Made by a program: the position numbers and the translations under genes | Assembly (NCBI GenBank): GCA_023418475.1 | Contig: JAEZZO010000050.1 | Span: 36,828 to 100,827, forward strand | Direction of reading: 5' to 3' | Source of the DNA: Bacillota bacterium | Lineage (GTDB): Bacteria > Bacillota > Clostridia > Lachnospirales > Lachnospiraceae | Length of the DNA: 64,000 bases | The notes under the pieces: generated by a model | The model's database searches: none | What the model was told of the DNA's origin: nothing | What the model saw: only the letters and a program-made list of their open reading frames with translations | Shown: positions 26,270 through 36,269 of the stretch, in pieces | How the letters are laid out: the number at the start of each line of letters is the position of its first letter | Position numbering within the stretch: position 1 is the stretch's first letter

Positions 26270-28237
26270 TTGGAAAGCAACTTCAACAAATACCCCCATG
26301 TCTTTTCACCGATTAAAGTCGGAACTATGACATTGAAGAACAGAATTCATTATTCTCCTATGATTTGCTGCCTTAACTCTGCCAGCGGCGAAGTCACTTC
26401 TGAATATATCGAGTGGATCGCTCAGCAGGCCAGAACAGGTGCTTCTTTGATTACAATCGGCGGTACCTCGATTGACCATGACACCGGTGATGATTTTGAG
26501 GGAGAAATCGACGTCACTACTGATATGAACGTTATCGGTCTGAAACGTATGGCTGACGAAGCTCACTATCGTGGTGCAAAGCTATCCATAGAACTTGTCC
26601 ATGCAGGTCGCGGGGCTATGCCGCGCCTGCTCAAGGACGGCGTTGCAATGGCCCCTAGCATTTTTCCTGCCACCGGTGGACCAGAGGGTGTGGGTAACAC
26701 CCACATCCGTGAAATGACCTATGCAGACATTGAGCACATTGTCAACCGTTATGCAGAAATAGCAGAACGCCTTGCGAATTGCGAGTTTGATGCAATAATG
26801 CTCCATGCAGCCCACGGCAACCTCATTGCTCAGTTCATGTCTCCCTGTTTTAATCATCGCAATGACTGGTATGGTGGAAGTTTTGAGAATAGAATGCGGT
26901 TTCCCCTACAGATCATGAAAGAAATCCGCAAGCGCGTTGGAAAACGTATTAATATTGATATGCGCATCAGCGGCGATGAGCTTATCCCTGGCGGTCTCTC
27001 CACACAGGATATGATTGAGTTCGTTAAGCTTGCTCAGGAATATATTGACACCGTTCATGTTTCAGTTGGAATGATCATCGAGTCAGACTATTTCTACTAT
27101 AGCATGCCTCCTTACTATCATCCCCACTGCCACAACGTTAAATATGCGGAGGCATTCAAAAACTGCGCCGATATCCATATCCCTGTTACGACTGTTGGCA
27201 GCATCACCTCTATTGCCGAGGCTGAGGAGATTATCGCCTCCGGCAAGGCCGATATGGTTGCAATGGCAAGACCACTTATGGCTGAGACCAACCTGCTGAA
27301 AAATGCTTACGCTGGTAAACCCGAAGCAAGTCGTCCCTGCCTGCGCTGTTATGAGTGTGCACCGAATGTTATGCAGCATCTGCACTGCGCGGTGAACCCT
27401 GTCTGTGGACGTGAAACGCAGTACCGTGTGATTAGCAAAGCCGAAGAAAAGAAAAAAGTCGTTGTTATCGGTGGCGGCGTCTCTGGTATGATGGCGGTTC
27501 AGACACTCTTAAAGCGTGGCCATGAGGTTGTCCTATTCGAAAAGGAAGATACGCTTGGAAAGAAACTTTATGAGATAAGCAGCTTGTCATTTAAAGGCGA
27601 TATGCGCAGATATTGGGATTGGAATGTGAAAACAACCCTTAACAGCGGTGCAAAGATTTATCTTGGCACAAAAGCAAATCCCGAACTTGTTATGGCAGAA
27701 AATCCAGATGTTATTTTTATCGCTACCGGTTCCTCTCCCATCGTACCCCCTATTGAGGGCATTGAGAAAGTGCAGTCCATTCTTGATGTTGACAATAAGC
27801 GTGTGGAGATCGGCCATAAAGTCGTCGTTTGCGGTGGCGGGTTGAGCGGGGTTGAGTGTGCACTCGACCTAGCTAAGGAAGGAAAAGATGTCACTGTCGT
27901 TGATATGCTGCCTGTTGAGGCCTTTGCCCGTGATGCATCGCCTTCTCCTCGCACCATGCTTATGGCTCTGCTTAAGGAAAACAAGGTTAAACTAGTCGGT
28001 GATAGCAAGGTGCTCCGCTTCACAGACGCGGGCGTTGAAATTGAGGATCGCAGCTGGCATAAGACCCTGCTGGAAGCTGACACTATCGTTAACGCTTTGG
28101 GGATGAAGATTGATTTAGAAACGGTTGAAACATTTTCCAGTCTTATTCCCGAGGTTTATGTGATCGGTGACGCTACGCGGGTTAACAATATCAGACATGC
28201 AAATCAATCTGCATTTATCTATGCAGTTGAATGTTAA
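26270..28237 (+). CDS. Flavin/4Fe-4S ene-reductase, copy 2
   Basis: A 655-residue paralogue of the preceding enzyme. The barrel keeps the canonical IELVHAGRGA, and has LHAAHGNLIAQFMSP and WYGGSFENRMRF. The 4Fe-4S ligands are CLRCYEC plus HCAVNP (CxxCxxC-x9-C). The C-terminal half has VVVIGGGVSGMMAV and VVVCGGGLSGVECA. The start is taken as TTG at 26270, eight bases after GGAGG; an ATG at 26255 contains that site itself. It is 19 bases after copy 1, so they are co-transcribed and may act on the same substrate or in sequence. Confidence 0.85.
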   Translation: MESNFNKYPHVFSPIKVGTMTLKNRIHYSPMICCLNSASGEVTSEYIEWIAQQARTGASLITIGGTSIDHDTGDDFEGEIDVTTDMNVIGLKRMADEAHYRGAKLSIELVHAGRGAMPRLLKDGVAMAPSIFPATGGPEGVGNTHIREMTYADIEHIVNRYAEIAERLANCEFDAIMLHAAHGNLIAQFMSPCFNHRNDWYGGSFENRMRFPLQIMKEIRKRVGKRINIDMRISGDELIPGGLSTQDMIEFVKLAQEYIDTVHVSVGMIIESDYFYYSMPPYYHPHCHNVKYAEAFKNCADIHIPVTTVGSITSIAEAEEIIASGKADMVAMARPLMAETNLLKNAYAGKPEASRPCLRCYECAPNVMQHLHCAVNPVCGRETQYRVISKAEEKKKVVVIGGGVSGMMAVQTLLKRGHEVVLFEKEDTLGKKLYEISSLSFKGDMRRYWDWNVKTTLNSGAKIYLGTKANPELVMAENPDVIFIATGSSPIVPPIEGIEKVQSILDVDNKRVEIGHKVVVCGGGLSGVECALDLAKEGKDVTVVDMLPVEAFARDASPSPRTMLMALLKENKVKLVGDSKVLRFTDAGVEIEDRSWHKTLLEADTIVNALGMKIDLETVETFSSLIPEVYVIGDATRVNNIRHANQSAFIYAVEC

Positions 28238-28253
28238 TAAGGGAGGGCTTAAA

Positions 28254-29441
28254 ATGAGAACAGCAACAAATAAAACTGCTTTAAAATGGACTATTCTAGC
28301 TATTGCTCTGCTACAAATGGGAGGTATGGGTCTGGCTCCATCACTTGCAGCTATTTCAGCAGATATGCCAAATGTGCCTGTGTCCATCATTCAGACAATC
28401 ACCTCATTCCCCTCTTTTGTTATGATTTTTGTCTGTATTATTGCAATAAAGCTCTCTGAAAAGCTCTCCAAAAAGGGCATACTGCTCTTCGGCGAGATTG
28501 CAATCTTCGCCGCTGGTATTCTGGGCTATCTATTGCACAGCAATATTGTTGAGCTATATATATGGGCTGCTCTGCTTGGTGTAGGTTTTGGTACTATCCT
28601 GCCCACCTGCAGTGGTATCCTTGCCGAAAATTATGACGTGAAGGAACGCGGTAGTATCATGGGTATCCAGTCTGTGTTCACCAACATCGGTGCAATGTAC
28701 CTGACCTATGTGGGTGGTGCACTTGCCGCCTACAAGTGGCATCTTAACTATTTGGTATATCTCATTGCTCTGCTTCCACTTATCATGGGCTTTCTATTCA
28801 TCCCAAATGATAAGAATAAGCTCCCTGCTCAGTCATCAAAAAGCACAGTGAATAAGGTTGGTATTAAAGACCTCTCACCCGAAACATGGATTTACGGTGC
28901 ATTTACTTTTCTGTTTTTAATATGTTACGGTGTACATTCCGCAAATATTGCATTCTTCGTAATTGAAAAAGGGCTGGGTACTGCGGCAACAGTTGGTACC
29001 ATCATGGCTCTGTGTACAGTCGGTGGTATGTTGGGTGGGGCAACTTTCAAGTATGTTAACAAAATATTTAGCACCTATACTTTTTGTATTTCTTATATTT
29101 TACTGATATTAGGCTTTGTGCTCACTATCGCAGCAAACAGCCTTACCATTGTTCTTGTGGGCGGGGTCATCGTCGGAATGTCCATAAGCTGGACAATTCC
29201 TCAGACTATGCTCTCTCTCACCAACAGCAATAAGGTGGAAGCTACCACGATGGCTTGCTCTGTCGGTCACATAGGCGGACAAATTGGCACCTTCTGCTCT
29301 GCGTTGGTCATGACCTCTATTACCAGCCTGTTCTCTAGCTCTACCAGCTTTCGATATATCTTCACTGCTTGCGTCTGTGTTGCTCTCGCAATCATTGAGG
29401 CTGTAATCATAAAGGGAATGAAGGCTAAAGTTAAGGCCTGA
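28254..29441 (+). CDS. MFS transporter, first of the cassette
   Basis: A 395-residue major facilitator with about 12 membrane segments. The first is WTILAIALLQMGGMGLAPSLAA; an intracellular loop lies near KLSEKLSKKG and GSIMGIQSVFTNIGAM is in the first half. A central cytosolic loop has KNKLPAQSSKS. The ATG at 28254 follows GGGAGGG, 14 bases after the second ene-reductase, so they are coupled. The likely role is uptake of the substrate or export of the product; the compound is unknown. Confidence 0.82.
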   Translation: MRTATNKTALKWTILAIALLQMGGMGLAPSLAAISADMPNVPVSIIQTITSFPSFVMIFVCIIAIKLSEKLSKKGILLFGEIAIFAAGILGYLLHSNIVELYIWAALLGVGFGTILPTCSGILAENYDVKERGSIMGIQSVFTNIGAMYLTYVGGALAAYKWHLNYLVYLIALLPLIMGFLFIPNDKNKLPAQSSKSTVNKVGIKDLSPETWIYGAFTFLFLICYGVHSANIAFFVIEKGLGTAATVGTIMALCTVGGMLGGATFKYVNKIFSTYTFCISYILLILGFVLTIAANSLTIVLVGGVIVGMSISWTIPQTMLSLTNSNKVEATTMACSVGHIGGQIGTFCSALVMTSITSLFSSSTSFRYIFTACVCVALAIIEAVIIKGMKAKVKA

Positions 29442-29644
29442 TCATTTATCTCTTCACCACATTTCTTAATTACCCCTCATACGAAAGCGTTTGAGGGGTA
29501 ACTAAAGAAATCGAATGTTAATAGTTTAACAATAAAAGAGACAAGAGTGAAGGAAAAACGCCTTCACTCAAAAAGTTTGTGCCTGTGTAATTCTCGGCAC
29601 AAACTTAATATGCGCATAAAACATGCGCAGGAATGGAGGAAAAT

Positions 29645-30859
29645 ATGGAAAGAACAAATAAGAAAAAGGCTGTCATTGGATTGATTATCCTACTTATTGC
29701 CAATACCTCTGCTGCAGGTGCAGACTGGTGCACATCAGCGCTTGTCAACATCTCTGTAAGCTTTCCCAATATACCATACAGTATTATTACTTTAGTCAAT
29801 AATATCCCAAACCTTTGTGCCGTTGTATTCACTATTGTAGCCGGGGCACTGGTCAACAGAAAGATCTCTCTCAAAAATATGATCCTCATAGGCACTGGCA
29901 TGCACTGTATAGGCGGTGTTTTACCTGTTCTCGCTGAAAACAGCTTTTCTCTTCTCATGATTGGCCGCTTGGCTTTTGGTATTGGTTATGGAATCATGCA
30001 GGGCATCTGCATCTCTATGAGTTTCAAGCTTGTTGCCAATGAAAAACATAGAGCAGCGGCTATGGGCTGGGCGCTTACTGCTCAATATTCTACTAATATG
30101 GTTGCGCAGGTCATTGTCGGCTATCTGTGTGAAATCAAATGGAATTACAGCTTCCTTATTTATTTCTGGAGTCTTATTCCTTTTGTCGTTGTTTTACTGC
30201 TTTGCCCTAATTTCCCGCTGGACAAGAATGACAGAACTGCTTTCGGGGGCGAAGGCAGCAGCCTCGGCAAGGGTGAGACTCTCATACAATCCCTCAAGGC
30301 AATGCCCAGGTCTGTGTGGATATTCACAATTATAGTAGGCGTGTATATGTTCTGTTATTATCCCATGTTTCTAACCATCGGTTCAATCATTATCGGCAGA
30401 AACTTCGGTACTTCTGTCAGCATCGGCTATGCCATGACCTTCTATAGTGTGTCCTCGCTGTGCGGCGGTTTATTATTTGGTCTGTTAGCAAAGCGTCTGA
30501 AGCACTGGACACTCTTGTTCTCCCTCGTAGGTGTTGCCATCAGTTCTATTGGCATCTATTTGGCACCGTCCTATGCAATAATCTGTCTCTTCCTTGCTAT
30601 CGGCGGGATTTCCTCTACCTGCATCCTGCCTGCCTGCAACAATGCATACTTTGCACAGGTTCCGCCCCGGCGTTCTTTTCTGGCCTCCGGCATCTTACTG
30701 GCCGGTTTAAATATTGGTGCTTTCTTTGGTACACCGTACATCGCTCTCATTGAAGCCTTAGGTGGTGAAGTTTACTCTGCTCTGCTCATTTCTCCTGTTA
30801 TACTTGTAATAATGGGAATTCTCAGTGTTAAATTCAGCAAACCAGCAGTGATTAACTGA
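29645..30859 (+). CDS. MFS transporter, second of the cassette
   Basis: A 404-residue major facilitator with about 12 segments. It is related in layout to the upstream carrier but clearly diverged (for example ALVNRKISLKNMILIGTG and GRLAFGIGYGIMQGICIS). The ATG at 29645 follows GGAGG. A 190-base gap after the first carrier contains short inverted repeats (around 29477-29600) that could reduce read-through or start a second transcript. Two carriers in one cassette suggest separate import and export, or two related compounds. Confidence 0.82.
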   Translation: MERTNKKKAVIGLIILLIANTSAAGADWCTSALVNISVSFPNIPYSIITLVNNIPNLCAVVFTIVAGALVNRKISLKNMILIGTGMHCIGGVLPVLAENSFSLLMIGRLAFGIGYGIMQGICISMSFKLVANEKHRAAAMGWALTAQYSTNMVAQVIVGYLCEIKWNYSFLIYFWSLIPFVVVLLLCPNFPLDKNDRTAFGGEGSSLGKGETLIQSLKAMPRSVWIFTIIVGVYMFCYYPMFLTIGSIIIGRNFGTSVSIGYAMTFYSVSSLCGGLLFGLLAKRLKHWTLLFSLVGVAISSIGIYLAPSYAIICLFLAIGGISSTCILPACNNAYFAQVPPRRSFLASGILLAGLNIGAFFGTPYIALIEALGGEVYSALLISPVILVIMGILSVKFSKPAVIN

Positions 30860-30882
30860 ATCTCCTCTATACTATTATAAAC

Positions 30883-30922
30883 GAAGGGGCTACAGCGATT
30901 TTTAATTTGCTGCAGCCCCTTC
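30883..30922. terminator. Bidirectional terminator between MFS and LysR genes
   Basis: GAAGGGGCT...AGCCCCTTC with an inner AGC/GCT pairing around ATTTTTAATTT. It lies between the two convergent stop codons, two bases from the LysR stop. Confidence 0.7.
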
Positions 30923-30924
30923 AT

Positions 30925-31806
30925 TTACCAATTTTTAAAAAAACTTATAAATTCTTCTACCATTATAGACGGCTTGCGGTATGTCAGTGTAACAAGACCA
31001 ACATCCCACGTATTTGGCGGTTCCTCAGGAATAAGCACCAATTCCTCCGATATGCTTGTCGGTTCACCAATATAAAAACTGATTCCAGCATTGTTCTGGC
31101 ACAACTCAAGTATCAAATTTGTGTCCGGGCTACGCATATATACATTCGGTACAAATCCTTCATTTTCACATCGAGAGATAAAACCATCACCGCTCTTGTT
31201 ATTGATATCAATCGTGATAAAGCGTTCGTCCTTTAACTGTGAAACTGAAATCGTCTGACACTTTGACAGAGGATTTTTTTTTGATACCACAAAATACACC
31301 GGCTGCTTCTTTGTGTTATGTACTGTAAATAGCTCGGGGTCAACAGGCAGTGTACAGAAAGCGATATCCGCCTTACCGCTAACCAGTGCATTTTCACACT
31401 CTACATCCGCAGCCTGCTTGAGATTGATATTGATCTGCGAGTGGTATTCTCTGAACGCATTGAAGGTATCAACAGGGAATACTCGCATCATACCCATTGA
31501 AATATAAATATTCAACGTAGCACGGCTTTTTTCTTTCATTTGTTCAATACGTTCGGTAACGCTGTTATATTCGCGCAATATTGTAAGTGAACTCTTAAGA
31601 AATAGATTTCCATATTCTGTTAGGCTCAATTTTGCATTATTCCTGTATAAAAGTGGTATCTGTAACTCGTCTTCCATACGGCTGATAATTTTACTGATAC
31701 CTTGTTGGGTAATATTCAAATGATTTGCTGCTTTTGTAAAGTTCATAAACCTACAGACAGTGACAAAACAGTTGATTTGATAAATATTCAAAGAAAAGCA
31801 CCCCAT
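30925..31806 (-). CDS. LysR family transcriptional regulator
   Basis: A 293-residue LysR regulator. The winged helix is at the N-terminus (FMNFTKAANHLNITQQGISKI), followed by a type 2 periplasmic-binding-like effector domain (NININLKQAADVEC region to the C-terminus). The start is uncertain: ATG at 31806 has only weak AGAGA, while a TTG at 31791 follows GGGGTG and gives the usual NIYQINCF opening. It faces the ene-reductase/MFS genes and is the obvious candidate for their control; direct evidence is lacking. Confidence 0.88.
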   Translation of the reverse strand: MGCFSLNIYQINCFVTVCRFMNFTKAANHLNITQQGISKIISRMEDELQIPLLYRNNAKLSLTEYGNLFLKSSLTILREYNSVTERIEQMKEKSRATLNIYISMGMMRVFPVDTFNAFREYHSQININLKQAADVECENALVSGKADIAFCTLPVDPELFTVHNTKKQPVYFVVSKKNPLSKCQTISVSQLKDERFITIDINNKSGDGFISRCENEGFVPNVYMRSPDTNLILELCQNNAGISFYIGEPTSISEELVLIPEEPPNTWDVGLVTLTYRKPSIMVEEFISFFKNW

Positions 31807-32194
31807 AATCTCTATTAGTTTATCAATTGTTAATTCATGGAGAAGATCACTATAAAATAAATCTCTTAATAAGTTTTCATTACTTCACACACAGCGCTTA
31901 ATATATTATAATCTAACACTTCTCCTGTATTAGATAAACAATATCTCTGCCATGTATTAAAGCCTATTTTCCGAAACAAATATTATACATTATATATCGC
32001 AGCGTAGAATAAAACAATTAGATTCGTGTAGATTATGGAAATATCCACAATATTATGTTGAAACTCATTGAAAAATAGCTTTTATAACGAATCACCTATG
32101 TAATTATCGGTTATGAAGATGGCCTAATGTCACTGCTGCAAATGCGCAGCGGTGTAGTCTGCAAAGACCAACACATAAGAAATCTCTCCAAACT
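31807..32194. other. Gap upstream of LysR
   Basis: No gene recognised. ATCTAA-N13-TTAGAT at 31911-31935 is a possible LysR-type site. A GC-rich hairpin at 32131-32154 lies downstream of the ABC remnant. A short rightward open stretch from about 32100 has protein-like composition but no start and no recognised match. Confidence 0.35.
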
Positions 32195-33721
32195 TTATGG
32201 GTTTGAAGGGATGTTAAAAGAGCACTGCTTCCTGTGTAAGCTTTGGAATGTACCATCCGTAAGGTTACATGTGTAAAGTTTGTTCTGCTCCAGTCGGTTT
32301 ATAAAAATAACATCTTTATCGGTAAGAAGGAAGGACTCCGTAACGATACCGTACAGCTCGGTCTCTTTGCCTGTTCGAACATCATGCTTCATCAGCTTGG
32401 ATTTCTCATTAATGTAATAGATACTTGTGCCATCAAAAGAAAGAGATTTAAGTAATGGTACTTCGATGATGACCTCTGTTTTGCCGGTTACTCGGTTCAC
32501 TTTAGATACCTTCTCACTGCTTATGAGGTAGAGATTTTGTTCATCCAGAAAAAATGCTTCGACAGATTTAAACGGCTCTATATCCTGTCCACTCGGCTTT
32601 CCGATACCCAAAAAGGTATCACGGTTCGTATCAAGATTGCGTTCCAAGACAATTCTCTCTGTGAAATTACGGGTATCCACCTTAATAATAGATAAATGCT
32701 CAGAGGTAGACAGGAAGCCGGTTTCATAGGAATCGATCTTCATATCGTATATAAAATCACCGTATCCATATATCTTTTCCGATACTTTCGTGGTGGATTG
32801 CATCGGATTGCGGACAAGTCTCTGTTTATCTCCGGAAGCCTTATTTTCCATCATCCATGTTGCTTCATCTGAATTAGGATTCTCCACAAAGAATCGGTAG
32901 TTGTCATTTTCGTAGGCGTTGCTCTGTTCTAAATTGAACAGTGGGTGTTTTTGTTCAGTATTTGGGGTAGAACAACCTGATACCCTCAAAGCCAGAAGGC
33001 ATAACATTAAGGTCAAACCTCTAATTTTGTTAGTGCGGTGGAACTTCTTTACGCACCAAGTATTTGTATGCTTTTTGAGGATAATGGCTGCCATAGCGAG
33101 CATCAGGCATAGAGTGATTACAAAGAGCAGCCATATAGTCCTGCTCCCAATTTCCTGAAACACCAGCACCTTTTCCTGTGTTACGGCATCATAGCGATAC
33201 TCATTTCCTCTGTAAAAACCCGTAGAAACCATGAACCCAAGCGGCCCCGGCAGAAAATACTTGGCAGATGGCAGGGTAAGGCCGTAATAAGGGAGTAATA
33301 CTACAGCCGTACAGGTGAACAGTGTGAGGGCATATTTCTTTACACACACCGAAACAAACAGGATTAGGATAGCAAGGCTCAAGCTTCCGAACAACTTGCC
33401 AAAAGAAACTTTCAGGAACGTACCAATCAGCGTTGCCTCTCTTGTAGAAGAAGCAAAATACGAAAGGCTTTGCAATGGGTAATTCCCATGAGGCAGACCA
33501 TACTTCCATTCATAAAATACATACCGCATACCGCTGTTCAGGAGGCAGAGGGTACAAACCACAAGCACCACAAGAGTAATTTTTTGCATGGCATGATACC
33601 TTGCGCCCTTTGGCTCTGTCATAATCAGCTCATCCATTTTATTTTCGTATTCCTGACAGAACACTGGGGTAATCAAGAGTAGCAAAAGCAGGACGAATAG
33701 TAGCTCCAAGCTCCCTGCCAA
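32195..33721 (-). pseudogene. ABC permease C-terminal half fused to a lipoprotein-like domain
   Basis: A 508-codon open frame with two unlike parts. About the first 220 codons are membrane segments (LLFVLLLLLLITPVFCQEYENKM, VVLVVCTLCLLNSGMRYVF). They continue the permease encoded upstream but in a shifted frame. From about 33050 leftwards the frame continues as KKFHRTNKIRGL and a lipoprotein signal with VSGC, then a soluble domain of beta-propeller-like repeats (KVSKVNRVTGKTE, KLMKHDVRTGKET). The lipoprotein was probably a separate gene. I read the locus as decayed; expression of a fusion cannot be excluded. Confidence 0.55.
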
Positions 33722-34714
33722 TAAATCAGTCCGAAGGCTCCCGCAAGGCTAAGAGCAAAAGGAAGCAGGGCATTTTTAAACAGGCTGGAGAGCAACAGGA
33801 CGCTAACTCCAAGCGCCAGCATTCCGATCGTTTTCACCATACCGGAAAGCAAAGCATATTGCCCCAGCGTTAGGTTTAAGGGCGTATCCGCAAAGCTTTT
33901 AATGGCATACAAGGGGGCTTGTACACCCTCAAAGGAACCGAATACCGCTGAAAACGCGAGAAAATCAAACAGCCAAAACCATGTGCAGATACCTATTACA
34001 AAAAGGGCGGAGGACAAGAGCTTCGCCGCAACGGTTTTACCGCCGCCGTATTTCGTAGTTAGAAGCAAGGTGTCCATTTCCGATTCCTTTTCTGATACAA
34101 ATACGCCTACCAAACCATACACACAGAGCAAAAGCGCTAAAAAAAGAGGAAAAGTCGTAGTGGAGATAATACTGATACATTTCTGTAAAAGCGAACTCCT
34201 GTATTTGCCGCCCGCTGAAGCTCTCTGCAATGGCGGCGTTCTTCCGGTACTCGTAGGTGTTTCCGACCGATTGATAAAAGCTCCTGTTTTCCTGTGCTGC
34301 CGAAGCGACTTTATCGGCATAGCTCTGATACATATAATCATGCTCCATCGGCAAAACAAAGCAGAGCCGGAAGAAATGATAGTCGGTATATATATTGCCG
34401 GTGTAGGTATCGGGATCATCCGTTCTCGTGCTTGCTGTCAAATCCGCTGTTTTCGCTTCAATCGGGCGGTATATCTCCAGCAGCAGCTCTATTTTATCCG
34501 GCGTGATTTTGCCTGAAAAATCTTCGTAAAAGTCCCAATAGAGCTGTTTAATCTGAACGGCCTGCTCCATGCTGCGCCCACGGGCGAACAGGGAGTTTTC
34601 GGAGTAAATACCGTAAATCTTGAAAGCGCTTATCAGCGAGAATACAAGTAAAGCAATAAGGATGGACGGCTTCACAAAGTGCTTGCGGTACTCAAAACGG
34701 ATCAGTCTTACCAT
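33673..34714 (-). pseudogene. ABC-2 type permease, frameshifted
   Basis: The permease starts MVRLIRFEYRKHF at 34714, overlapping the stop of the ATPase fragment. It has a first membrane segment at ILIALLVFSLISAFK and a long extracytoplasmic loop. The reading frame breaks in an A7 run at 34139-34145; one extra base would join it to LALLLCVYGLVGVFVSEKE and further membrane segments. A second break near 33720 would join it to the next frame. Two frameshifts next to a truncated ATPase support inactivation. A sequencing error in the homopolymer is the alternative for the first break. Confidence 0.65.
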
Positions 34715-34995
34715 TGCTCCCCCTCCCCAAAGTGGTAGAGGAACACATCCTCCAAGTTCGCCTGTACCGGGACTGCGGTTTCTCCCGGCCTTTCATCACC
34801 AATGATACGGAGGTGAACGCCGTCATGATCCCGCAGCATATTGCTGATTTTCAGGCTGGAGAGCTTTTCATTCAGGGCTTCATCAGAAACAGTGAGCGAC
34901 CATACCTTGTTTTCCATGCTTTGCATGAGCTTTCTTGGGGTATCCTGCATCAGCAGATGCCCCTCTTTGAGCAACATGACTTCATTGGCGGTTTT
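34708..34995 (-). pseudogene. ABC transporter ATPase, C-terminal fragment only
   Basis: A 95-codon remnant reading KTANEVMLLKEGHLLMQDTP, which matches the region after the H-loop of ABC ATPases, then LEDVFLYHFGE near the end. There is an in-frame TAG at 34996-34998. The Walker A, signature and Walker B motifs are missing because the sequence to the right is unrelated. It ends on the start codon of the permease, the usual overlap in intact operons. This marks a deletion or recombination junction at about 34996. Confidence 0.75.
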
Positions 34996-35316
34996 CTAAG
35001 AAAGAAATGGATTCAACAGAGTGGTTTCATTATTGTGTGAATGATGAAAGGCTGTGATACGTTTCTTAGCAATTCTTTGACTAGGAAATCGTTTGAAAAA
35101 GGTGGCATGAAAGGGATTAAGTATCGAGAATGCGTAGTCGGTTGTAAGCGGCTGTATTTTTCAGTTACTAAGAACACAGCCGCTCAAAAGTTACCCGGCG
35201 GGGCGCATCATTTTGTTTTCGAATGTATGGCCTCTTAGTACTTCAAGTTGTATATGATTGAACCCTCAAATCCGCAAAAAAGAAAGTGCGCACCTACAAA
35301 ATGATGTCTTTTAAAC
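34996..35316. other. Gap at the ABC truncation junction
   Basis: No gene, terminal inverted repeat or transposase fragment recognised. It contains GGCTGT...ACACAGCC (about 35150-35184), a weak hairpin. The origin of this segment is unclear. Confidence 0.3.
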
Positions 35317-35943
35317 TTATATATTTAATAATTTTATATATATTAATTCTATAAATCCTGTTTTTATTAACAATGCAGTCATTACTGCCGAGATTAGTAT
35401 AATGAGCAAGCATCGCTTTACTTCTTTTGAAACACATATTAACAGACATATTACCATACATAAATATATCATGAGCAGTAATATATTCTCAAATCCTGTT
35501 ATATACCATTCTGTACACATTGCTACGATTGGCAAAGCAGCAAAGATGTCAGCACTACATTTGTTTTCTTTTGCATGCCACATAACAACTGCACAGATAG
35601 GAGAAATTAACGCTATACTACCCCACAAAATCATTTGTGTTTTTGGAAAAAAACCAAGAAATAAAATTGTATATGTATAATATGTTATGAGCATTGAAAC
35701 AAAAAAGCTGAATACTTTTATAGCAGCATGAATAGGTTTATTTGAAAAAACTGATAAAAGAGTTGCTGTGAAAATCCATATACCAAAGCGTCCAAACAAA
35801 TCATCAAATATTGGTACTACTGAAGTAATCTCTGGCACATCCACAAGCTTTGCTACTAAGCCCAAAATTACACCAAATAATAATGCATAAATAATTGAAC
35901 GATACTTTATGTTACTTTTTTTCTTTCTTAATGTATAATACAA
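35317..35943 (-). CDS. Multi-pass membrane protein of unknown function
   Basis: A 208-residue hydrophobic protein with about six membrane segments (for example IIYALLFGVILGLVAKLVDV, IWIFTATLLSVFSN, LLLMIYLCMVICLLICVS) and a basic N-terminus RKKKSNIKYR. I do not recognise a catalytic motif; it could belong to a small DUF-type integral membrane family. The start is TTG at 35943, seven bases after GGAGG. It is not clearly linked to the neighbouring ABC remnant. Confidence 0.6.
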   Translation of the reverse strand: MYYTLRKKKSNIKYRSIIYALLFGVILGLVAKLVDVPEITSVVPIFDDLFGRFGIWIFTATLLSVFSNKPIHAAIKVFSFFVSMLITYYTYTILFLGFFPKTQMILWGSIALISPICAVVMWHAKENKCSADIFAALPIVAMCTEWYITGFENILLLMIYLCMVICLLICVSKEVKRCLLIILISAVMTALLIKTGFIELIYIKLLNI

Positions 35944-36025
35944 TTAAGTACCTCCAAAATGATCGCTCCTTGTCAAATTCTATAAATAATATGAAGCTTA
36001 AATATATTTCAAGTAAAACATATAA

Positions 36026-36074
36026 ATAATCAGGCTGAAATAATGCAATTATGCATATCTTTCAGCCTGATTAT
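36026..36074 (-). terminator. Terminator of tRNA-Ser
   Basis: AATAATCAGGCTGAAA pairs with TTTCAGCCTGATTAT across about 19 bases, just after the tRNA on the minus strand. The tail is T-rich but not continuous. Confidence 0.7.
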
Positions 36075-36079
36075 CTTGA

Positions 36080-36165
36080 CGGAAGCGGTGGGATTCGAAC
36101 CCACGTACCCGTGAGGGTAACCTGATTTCGAGTCAGGGCCGTTATGACCACTTCGATACACTTCC
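36080..36165 (-). tRNA. tRNA-Ser (anticodon CGA)
   Basis: An 86-base class II tRNA. The acceptor arms GGAAGTG/CGCTTCC pair, the anticodon loop is CTCGAAA (CGA, reads UCG), there is a long variable arm TTACCCTCACGGGTAC, and the T-arm contains GGGTTCGAATCCC. CCA is not encoded. Confidence 0.95.
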
Positions 36166-36269
36166 CTATCTATTATTATCGGAGTTATTACAGTCAGTAC
36201 TGCAATCCTCCTGATAATTACATATAATAACTTAGTTTTTAATCCTATGATCTAAACCAGTAAAGCTCT

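Noticed and set aside
24307..30859. Bile-acid 7-dehydroxylation (bai) operon
   Set aside because: Two BaiCD-like enzymes and carriers are present, but no CoA ligase, dehydratase, CoA transferase or hydroxysteroid dehydrogenase is nearby, so the name is not justified.
33902..34516. 204-codon rightward frame over the permease remnant
   Set aside because: No start signal and no protein-like motif; explained by the decayed permease on the other strand.
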